Source: Caldifarciminota bacterium 4484_100 (GTDB lineage: Bacteria; Hydrothermota; Tepidihabitantia; SM23-42). Taken from it: a stretch of DNA of 9,643 nucleotides. The notes under the pieces were generated by a model. That model ran no database searches. It saw nothing but the letters and a program-made list of their open reading frames with translations, and was not told the DNA's origin. Below are positions 1-5,262 of the stretch, one piece after another. Numbering within the stretch: the first letter of the stretch is position 1; every line of letters starts with the position of its first letter. The position numbers and the translations under genes were made by a program. The stretch lies in NCBI GenBank assembly GCA_002049785.1, contig MUKB01000060.1, positions 1 to 9,643 on the forward strand, in the 5' to 3' direction.

Positions 1-366
1 ACCCAAACGGGCACCAAGGTCATTGAGGTATCGAATGATTACTGCAGAGCCAGCCCAGCAGAGGGTATCGGCATTGTTATCATAGGCATAAAGTTTGGCG
101 TTGACTGAAAAATCGAGGTCTGTTGAGGGGATGTCTACCGATTGATAGAGGTTTATATAACCACTGCCCGGCCCTTTTTCAGCATAGACCTCGTAATCCG
201 GGTCAGGGTCATAATTGGTGGCACGGTTTATGGTGATATATGAACCGTATGAATCCTGAACCCAGCCGGTATTTAGTGGCGCTTCAAAATCGCCGTTGGT
301 TATGAGGTTTTCAGCCAGTAAGAAACCGACTGGGATAAGTGCAATAATAAGAATTTTTTTTACCAT
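1..366 (-). CDS. Secreted 'NGDFE'-type beta-sandwich protein, 5' part only
   Basis: The first 122 codons of a gene that leaves the window at its left edge. The product begins MVKKILIIALIPVGFLLAEN, a short signal peptide with a likely cut after LLA, followed by LITNGDFEAPLNTGW. That opening is common in secreted proteins with a carbohydrate-binding-like jelly-roll (galactose-binding-like) domain. The visible remainder is rich in Tyr, Asp and Asn and alternates polar and hydrophobic residues, as in beta-sandwich folds. The start is firm: a very strong Shine-Dalgarno (AGGAGGAGG) lies 2 nt upstream, and the preceding gene's tail ends 19 nt before. It is probably the second gene of a two-gene unit of secreted proteins. 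The ligand and exact function are unknown. The C-terminus, which might carry a sorting domain, is not visible. Confidence 0.75.
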   Translation of the reverse strand, partial: MVKKILIIALIPVGFLLAENLITNGDFEAPLNTGWVQDSYGSYITINRATNYDPDPDYEVYAEKGPGSGYINLYQSVDIPSTDLDFSVNAKLYAYDNNADTLCWAGSAVIIRYLNDLGARLG

Positions 367-368
367 AA

Positions 369-377
369 CCTCCTCCT
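369..377 (-). promoter_or_regulatory. Strong Shine-Dalgarno for the NGDFE protein
   Basis: AGGAGGAGG on the minus strand, 2 nt upstream of the ATG at 366. It fixes the start of the partial gene and shows that this organism uses canonical anti-Shine-Dalgarno pairing, which makes its absence before the gene at 2105 noticeable. Confidence 0.75.
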
Positions 378-385
378 GAGGTTAT

Positions 386-1314
386 CTAAGCACCAATTTC
401 CCGGTCTTCTGTTTTTCTGGTGGCAATTCCAGAGATGCTCCGGACCAGTCTGCCGGTGACATCAAAGATCTTCAGGTTATATCTTTCACCAGGTTCTGTT
501 CCAAATTCAAACCGGATTGAGATGCTGTAAGAGTTCAGGGTTTGTTATGTTCTTTTATGCTGAGCTCGGTGACATCTATATATCCACCCTGCCAGATCTC
601 CTTGGTCGAATCAGATTGAAGCACATCACTCTGAATCCAGGTAACGATTTGACACATATTTTCATCCCAACCAGATTGTATCGTAAACGGCTGACTTAAT
701 GTAATAGAATCACCTGGGGCGATACTTACTGTCTGTCCATTTTGATCCGGTAAATAGTCCCTGGCGACATGGTTGTGCCAGACATCGCCATTTGGGCCTG
801 AATAGTAGAGGCTATCTTCGGTTATTACGAAGATTACCCGGCCGTTCAGGGTTGCGGTAGAATCATTGCGGAATTTTGCGTAGACTGTTCCTGAACCATC
901 CGCTGAATAGTCACCCCATATTGTGAGTGTAACCGGTGAGGGTTGATTCATTCTGTTTACAATCTTCGATTCCCAGGTAGAGTATAGATAACTTCCATGC
1001 GGGTCGCCATCATACCAGAGCCAGGGTGTTGCATAGTACCAATTGCCCTGATAATAGTATGGTGGTGGATAGAAATACATCCGCTGTCGTGCTTCAGCAT
1101 TATATAAGGGATAACCATTGTCAATATGCATTTCAATGGCTGCAACCCTTCCAGGATGGTTTATGACGATTTGAACCAGTGTCCCGCTGGCTGGTGCACA
1201 GGTTCCTCAGTCTTCTTGATACAGTTCTTCACAGATTACTACCCGCTGGGCTCCATAGAAAGGGTTTAGGAGTCCAGTCATAAGATTTAAGCCTAAACAA
1301 AACCACTTGACCAT
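386..1314 (-). CDS. Omp28-related thioredoxin-like secreted protein with in-frame UGA and a 3' frameshift
   Basis: From ATG 1314 the product starts with a signal peptide (MVKWFCLGLNLMTGLLNPFYGA), then QRVVICEELYQED, then UGA at codon 36, then G-T-C-A-P. Omp28-related proteins have here an 'E-F-T-G-T-W-C-x-x-C-P' thioredoxin-like motif, so UGA stands at the first Cys of CxxC. The frame continues open to 535 (codons 37-259). Its later part, with NHVARDYLPDQNG, SIAPGDSITL and KEIWQGG, resembles the Omp28 beta domain. It stops at TGA 537-535, but another frame (538 to TAG 386) continues with SISIRFEFGTEPGERYNLKI and FDVTGRLVRSISG, a typical C-terminal sorting-type domain. One missing C in the CCC run at 540-538 would join the two. 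Translation from the internal ATG at 1131 would lose the signal and redox motif and has no well-placed Shine-Dalgarno. It is either a selenoprotein plus a sequencing indel, or a pseudogene. Confidence 0.6.
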
Positions 1315-1335
1315 AGCACCTCATTTTTAATATTA

Positions 1336-1363
1336 ATTATATATAAAAATAGTAAATTGCCAG
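1336..1363 (-). promoter_or_regulatory. Predicted sigma70-type promoter of the Omp28-like gene
   Basis: On the minus strand CTGGCA (1363-1358, four of six matches to TTGACA), a 16-nt AT-rich spacer, and a perfect TATAAT (1341-1336). Transcription would begin near 1329, leaving a short leader with GAGGTG (1322-1317) just before ATG 1314. Prediction from motif match only. Confidence 0.5.
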
Positions 1364-1540
1364 GAGTAATGAACCTGAGTCCTCTCCACTTTTTTCATAG
1401 CACCACCAGGACGACATTTCGGATTTGGAAGACCATTAGTCATTATGTCATTGAGTCATTAAACTTGATACTGGATTTTTGATTAAGTTAAAAGGAAAAA
1501 GATAAAAGTAATTAAAAAATCATTGGTCATTAAGTCATTG

Positions 1541-1576
1541 AAAAACCAGAGATGCTGAAATAAATTCAGCATGACG
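1541..1576. repeat. 36-bp direct repeat, copy 1, with hairpin
   Basis: Identical to 1676-1711. It contains a perfect inverted repeat with arms ATGCTGAA (1552-1559) and TTCAGCAT (1565-1572) and loop ATAAA, flanked by AACCAGAG and GACG. Confidence 0.85.
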
Positions 1577-1592
1577 ATGAAAAAAAGGTGTC

Positions 1593-1613
1593 ATTCCGAA
1601 CTTGTTTCGGAAT
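1593..1613. repeat. Short palindrome, arms ATTCCGAA/TTCGGAAT
   Basis: Perfect 8-bp arms at 1593-1600 and 1606-1613 with a 5-nt loop CTTGT, preceded by GTC and followed by CTC. Same architecture as the neighbouring hairpins but with different, still complementary, stem bases. Confidence 0.8.
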
Positions 1614-1675
1614 CTCAATCTTTTCAACCAGACAAACGAGAAAAACCAGATAAACGAGAGAAACCAGATAAACCA

Positions 1676-1711
1676 AAAAACCAGAGATGCTGAAATAAAT
1701 TCAGCATGACG
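1676..1711. repeat. 36-bp direct repeat, copy 2, with hairpin
   Basis: Exact second copy of 1541-1576. The hairpin arms lie at 1687-1694 and 1700-1707 with loop ATAAA. Confidence 0.85.
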
Positions 1712-1722
1712 CCGTTGTTGTC

Positions 1723-1743
1723 ACCCTGAACTCGTTTCAGGGT
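1723..1743. repeat. Short palindrome, arms ACCCTGAA/TTCAGGGT
   Basis: Perfect 8-bp arms at 1723-1730 and 1736-1743 with loop CTCGT, again preceded by GTC and followed by CT. The AATCTTTTCAACCAGA lead-in to a 9-bp array follows at once. Confidence 0.8.
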
Positions 1744-1841
1744 CTAAATCTTTTCAACCAGAGAAACCAGATAAACGAGACAAACCAGAAAAACCAGAGA
1801 GGGATTTCGGAATAGAAAGATTGATACTAAATAACATTGTC

Positions 1842-1884
1842 ATTCTGAACCCTGTGCTGAGGAATCTCAGTTTCGTTTCAGAAT
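1842..1884. repeat. 43-nt nested palindrome, arms ATTCTGAA/TTCAGAAT
   Basis: Outer arms at 1842-1849 and 1877-1884 are perfectly complementary and enclose 27 nt. Read in reverse complement, 9254-9296 is a homologue of equal length, 36 of 43 positions identical. The two substitutions in one arm are matched by two in the other (TT/AA against CC/GG). Confidence 0.75.
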
Positions 1885-1986
1885 CTCAACTGGGTACTGG
1901 GTTCTGGATAGAAACATTTAGTCATTAAGTCATTTTGTCAATTTCAGCTTCAGGACAAAAAGCAGAGGATTCAGACAATAGATTGA

Positions 1987-2014
1987 TTGACAAATTGATA
2001 TTTTCGAATATAAT
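1987..2014 (+). promoter_or_regulatory. Consensus sigma70-type promoter of tRNA-Met and the downstream unit
   Basis: Perfect -35 TTGACA (1987-1992) and perfect -10 TATAAT (2009-2014), spaced 16 bp. Transcription should begin around 2021, only a few bases before the tRNA 5' end at 2024. No other comparably good promoter was noticed before the three protein genes, so it may drive them all. Confidence 0.8.
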
Positions 2015-2023
2015 TTACATTGA

Positions 2024-2096
2024 GGCGGCGTAGCTCAGTTGGCAGAGCAGGAGAATCATAATCTCTGTGTCGGGGGTTCGAATCCCTTCGCCGCTA
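2024..2096 (+). tRNA. tRNA-Met(CAT), elongator type
   Basis: A full cloverleaf can be drawn. Acceptor GGCGGCG (2024-2030) pairs with CGCCGCT (2089-2095), with a G-U end pair. The D stem is GCTC/GAGC. The anticodon stem GGAGA/TCTCT encloses loop ATCATAA with anticodon CAT at 2057-2059. The variable loop is GTGTC, and the T arm GGGGG/CCCTT carries loop TTCGAAT. Discriminator A is at 2096 and CCA is not encoded. An initiator would have an unpaired 1-72 position and GGG/CCC in the anticodon stem, which is not seen, so elongator Met is the best call. A CAT anticodon could also be the lysidine-modified Ile2 tRNA. A protein start codon lies 8 nt downstream. Confidence 0.93.
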
Positions 2097-2104
2097 TTGC
2101 TATT

Positions 2105-5100
2105 ATGAAGTTAATTGAGGAATATCTGGCAGGGATAGAGGAACTGGACAAGAGCGTTGATGAGGTAGCGCGCATCCTGAACCACAATAATCAGGAACTG
2201 GACTCGTTGACTGAAAAACTGGGAATTCTCTTTGGTCTATTCACCCGTGGTGATGAATTAAGTTCAATTATCAGGACTACCTCAGCAAATCTGGCCCAGG
2301 CTATCAATAACAAGAAATCAGATTTTTTGTTCAGAGAGAATTTTCTTAAGATGTCCGGCAAAAGGTTAACTGAACTCAGCCAGCTTCTGAAATCGCTTAT
2401 CGATTTACTGCATCAAATGCGTGGCAAGGCAGGACATTTTTTAAAATCTGCTCAGGCCCTTATCTACTTAGCGAAGAATACAGAAATAAAGGCCTATCAG
2501 TCCCGGAATGAAGGGAAGGGGTTGGCAATTGTTGCCCGACAAGCACTTTCATTGGCACGTAATGGCCAGATTCCTCTTCATAAATTTGGTGTCTTGCTTG
2601 AAGGACTTGCTGGTTTGACCACACCTTCTTTGGAGGAGATGAAGACTGTGGTGGCAATGTCTCGAAGTTCAGTTGAACTTCTGGCTAAGTCAATTACTTC
2701 TTTAAAAACAATCGATGAGACCATTACCGCTTTGAGGAAGATTATAACCCGAATTGAAGGTGATAAAGAGGTGTTCACGCATTTGAGGGACAATGTGCAG
2801 GCAGGACTTGAATTTCTGAAGAATCAACTTTCATATTCCCGCAATGCAATGGACGACCTTTCTATCCGTTCAACCCAGATGAGGTCATCGGCCTATAGCC
2901 TGCGGACACTCTCTGAACTTCTGGTGGACTCCACACATAATTCTAATATCTATGTTGCAAATCAATTTAGATATCTCTTAAAAGAAAATAAGAGACTTGT
3001 TAGTAAACTTTCAGTGGGAAAGAAGCCGCCGATCTTCCCTGCCGAACTTTCTCAGAATATTGTAGATATAAACAAACAGCTGACAAAATTGAATGATTCG
3101 ATTCAATTCCTGGGTGAATTTAAGGAAGCACTTGGTCTGGGGCTGGGTCAAATCATAGAGTATGGAAATCAGATTCAGGAATTTTTCCAGAGGATTGAAG
3201 TGATCTCAAAAAATCTTGATAAGTTATCGAACAATCTGATTAATGAGTTCAAGAAAGTTGATGAACTAACCGGAGAGATCACAAATGTTTTGAATCGTCT
3301 GAAAACTCTCACCATTTTTGCCAAGATAGAACAGGGCCGAAGTCAGATCTACCGTAAAACAATAGAGCCGGTGGTTCAGGAATTTATCCAACTTGCCCGG
3401 GGGACCGAAGATGTTCTGGCACAGATTAAGGAGTTAATTTCCCGAAGTAAAGACCTAATACAAAAGACTAAGACAACGGTAGTAACTACAAAATTGCCCC
3501 AGGCTGTAAGTATGCCCGACTATTCGAGGATTAAAATATTTATTGATGAACTCCTTCGGGTTTTTGAAAGCCAGCTCGATTATATCAAGAAGATTTCTGA
3601 AAGAGCCAAGGGTCTTGATAGGAATAATCGCAAGTTGATGAATTCATGGCAGGAATACGAACTGGCAGTTGGTCTGGTTATTGATAAGACCGACAGATTG
3701 GATAAGATACCAGAACTGCATTATTCCGGAGTTGTTCCGATTACAAGAAAGGAGCAGGTAGTGCGGATTAATCTTGTTGACGATCCCATGACCTTAAAGC
3801 CTGAGTTGAAAACAGATACAAATTCACATAAGGTCATTAGCAATTTTTCAACCGGTCTATTCCAGTTTGGTGAAGGGGTTGAACTGAATCTCGGGATATG
3901 TGAAGATTATGAGATTTCCGAAGATGGTAAGGAGTATATTTTGAAAATGAGAGAGGGGATAAAATATCACAATGGAGAGCGGTTGAGGATTGAGCATATT
4001 AAAAGGGCATTCTTAAAGGCCCTGTCCGGGCCCAACTTCAGTTTCTTTAATATGATTCAGGGTGCTGAGCAGTATATCCAGGATGAAGGGGTGGGGTTGA
4101 AAGGGATTGACATCATTGATAATCGCACCTTGAGGATTAGACTGGAATATCCATTCCTCCCTATCCTTGCTAACCTGGCAACAGATATTGTTGATCCATA
4201 TATTGATGATGAACTACCACAGGGTATCGGTCCTTTTCGACTCGTCTCCTGGGAGAAGAGACGGCGTATAATACTTGAGGCCTTTGATGATTATTTTGAA
4301 GGTCGGCCTTCGATTGATGAACTCCATTTTCTGATTGTCAATGATCCCAAGACATACGAACTTTTTCTGGAGGGTAAACTGGATATCTACCAACCGTCCC
4401 AGCCGATGTTTTCTAAGATGGAACCCGGGTTGAGGCGTTTGCGCCATTCAATTCCAGAGCTTTCCACATATTATATATGTATGAATTGTCAGAAGAAGCC
4501 TTTTAATAATAAACTTGTTCGTAAGGCCCTGGCCTATGCGATTGATCAGGAGTATCTCGTAAAGAATTTTATGGCTGAAAGCGCGATCCCGGCACGGGGG
4601 ATCTTCCCACCTTCTTTAAGGGTCTTTAATCGTCGTTTAAAAGGATACAACTATGACCTGAACCAGGCCCGGCAATTGTTGAAGAAGGCAGGTTATCAGC
4701 ACGGTTTGCCGGATCAGTACCCTTTTGACATTGTGAATGCAGGCCCGGTGGTTGAATGGGCGGGTTATATCAAAGAGAGTCTTGAAAAGCTGGGCATACG
4801 GATTGAATTGAACCCCTTACCATCGGATATACTTCTGGAGAAAAGCTTCTCGGGCCGTTCAATATTGGCCCTCAGGGGTTGGTTGAGTGACAATGGAGAC
4901 CCGGATAATTTTCTCTATCCACTATTTCACACCCAGTCCTTCGGTCGCACGGGTAATACATCTTTTTTCTCTGAACCGAACGTGGATAAGAAGATCGAAC
5001 AGGCAAGGCGCATTAGAAATTTGAATGAAAGAATAGCCCTCTATCGTGAAATAGAGGAGATAATTCTTGATGAATGCCCTGTTGTCTTTCTTTACCATTC

Positions 5101-5254
5101 TGTCCAGAATGTCCTGATTCAGAAAAGGATTCTTGGCTTCAAGGCTCATCCCCTCGGACTTATCAGGGGAAAATATATCGTCTCAAGAACCCGGGATGAT
5201 ATTAACAATTTTATTAAACATCGAACCAGTGATCTGGTTGGTTTAAAAACTTAG
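2105..5254 (+). CDS. Chemoreceptor-like coiled coil fused to a family-5 solute-binding domain
   Basis: A 1049-aa protein starting MKLIEEYLAGIEELDKSVDE, with no signal peptide or membrane span. Residues 1-500 are helical coiled coil. Residues 123-144, AKNTEIKAYQSRNEGKGLAI then VA, resemble the methyl-accepting chemotaxis hairpin (N-x-x-I-E-A-A-R-A-G-E-x-G-x-G-F-A-V-V-A), but the usual acidic/Arg/Gly core is degraded. A weaker similar hairpin lies near 400-436. Residues about 543-1030 form an SBP_bac_5 (OppA/DppA-type) domain: YHNGERLRIEHIKRAF near 620, NNKLVRKALAYAIDQEYLV near 797-815, YDLNQARQLLKKAGY near 853, and RGWLSDNGDPDNFLYPLF near 923. SBP_bac_5 proteins normally bind peptides outside the membrane. 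Here the domain should be cytoplasmic, as in the regulator SgrR. It may sense an internal peptide or metabolite and signal through the coiled coil. No Shine-Dalgarno precedes ATG 2105. An open frame extends back into the tRNA from TTG 2039 but is not credible. Confidence 0.85.
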   Translation: MKLIEEYLAGIEELDKSVDEVARILNHNNQELDSLTEKLGILFGLFTRGDELSSIIRTTSANLAQAINNKKSDFLFRENFLKMSGKRLTELSQLLKSLIDLLHQMRGKAGHFLKSAQALIYLAKNTEIKAYQSRNEGKGLAIVARQALSLARNGQIPLHKFGVLLEGLAGLTTPSLEEMKTVVAMSRSSVELLAKSITSLKTIDETITALRKIITRIEGDKEVFTHLRDNVQAGLEFLKNQLSYSRNAMDDLSIRSTQMRSSAYSLRTLSELLVDSTHNSNIYVANQFRYLLKENKRLVSKLSVGKKPPIFPAELSQNIVDINKQLTKLNDSIQFLGEFKEALGLGLGQIIEYGNQIQEFFQRIEVISKNLDKLSNNLINEFKKVDELTGEITNVLNRLKTLTIFAKIEQGRSQIYRKTIEPVVQEFIQLARGTEDVLAQIKELISRSKDLIQKTKTTVVTTKLPQAVSMPDYSRIKIFIDELLRVFESQLDYIKKISERAKGLDRNNRKLMNSWQEYELAVGLVIDKTDRLDKIPELHYSGVVPITRKEQVVRINLVDDPMTLKPELKTDTNSHKVISNFSTGLFQFGEGVELNLGICEDYEISEDGKEYILKMREGIKYHNGERLRIEHIKRAFLKALSGPNFSFFNMIQGAEQYIQDEGVGLKGIDIIDNRTLRIRLEYPFLPILANLATDIVDPYIDDELPQGIGPFRLVSWEKRRRIILEAFDDYFEGRPSIDELHFLIVNDPKTYELFLEGKLDIYQPSQPMFSKMEPGLRRLRHSIPELSTYYICMNCQKKPFNNKLVRKALAYAIDQEYLVKNFMAESAIPARGIFPPSLRVFNRRLKGYNYDLNQARQLLKKAGYQHGLPDQYPFDIVNAGPVVEWAGYIKESLEKLGIRIELNPLPSDILLEKSFSGRSILALRGWLSDNGDPDNFLYPLFHTQSFGRTGNTSFFSEPNVDKKIEQARRIRNLNERIALYREIEEIILDECPVVFLYHSVQNVLIQKRILGFKAHPLGLIRGKYIVSRTRDDINNFIKHRTSDLVGLKT

Positions 5255-5258
5255 GGGG
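5253..5258 (+). promoter_or_regulatory. Shine-Dalgarno overlapping the upstream stop codon
   Basis: AGGGGG begins inside the TAG stop of the preceding gene and lies 4 nt before ATG 5263. It indicates translational linkage of the two genes and fixes the downstream start. Confidence 0.65.
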
Positions 5259-5262
5259 TTTT

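Larger units (their letters stand above)
1364..1986. repeat. Gene-free spacer built of palindromes and micro-tandem arrays
   Basis: No coding frame with protein-like content was seen. The stretch is a mosaic of three repeat classes. The first is short palindromes with 8-bp arms (listed separately). The second is 9-bp tandem arrays of AAACCAGAT/AAACGAGAA type (1625-1686 and 1755-1800), each preceded by AATCTTTTCAACCAGA. The third is TCATTAAG-like arrays (1435-1465, 1521-1540, 1917-1942). A 36-bp stretch at 1541-1576 recurs exactly at 1676-1711. Relatives of all three classes, mostly inverted, fill the spacer at the right end of the window. Confidence 0.8.

Noticed and set aside
517..699. 60-codon plus-strand frame
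   Set aside because: It lies opposite the Omp28-like gene, which has clear family resemblance on the other strand.
535..1131. Translation of the Omp28-like protein from internal ATG 1131 as the real gene
   Set aside because: No well-placed Shine-Dalgarno; it would remove the signal peptide and redox motif that are plainly encoded in the same frame upstream.
1207..1209. UGA as a reassigned sense codon (Trp or Gly) across the genome
   Set aside because: The rlmI remnant ends with UGA exactly at the family's usual C-terminus, and no other UGA occurs inside the intact long genes.
1541..1711. CRISPR array
   Set aside because: Only two exact 36-bp copies, their spacing is filled with other repeats and not unique spacers, and there are no cas genes.
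2039..2104. Upstream extension of the 1049-aa protein from TTG 2039
   Set aside because: These 22 codons lie inside the tRNA-Met gene; a mature tRNA cannot also be the coding leader, and ATG 2105 starts a natural helical N-terminus.
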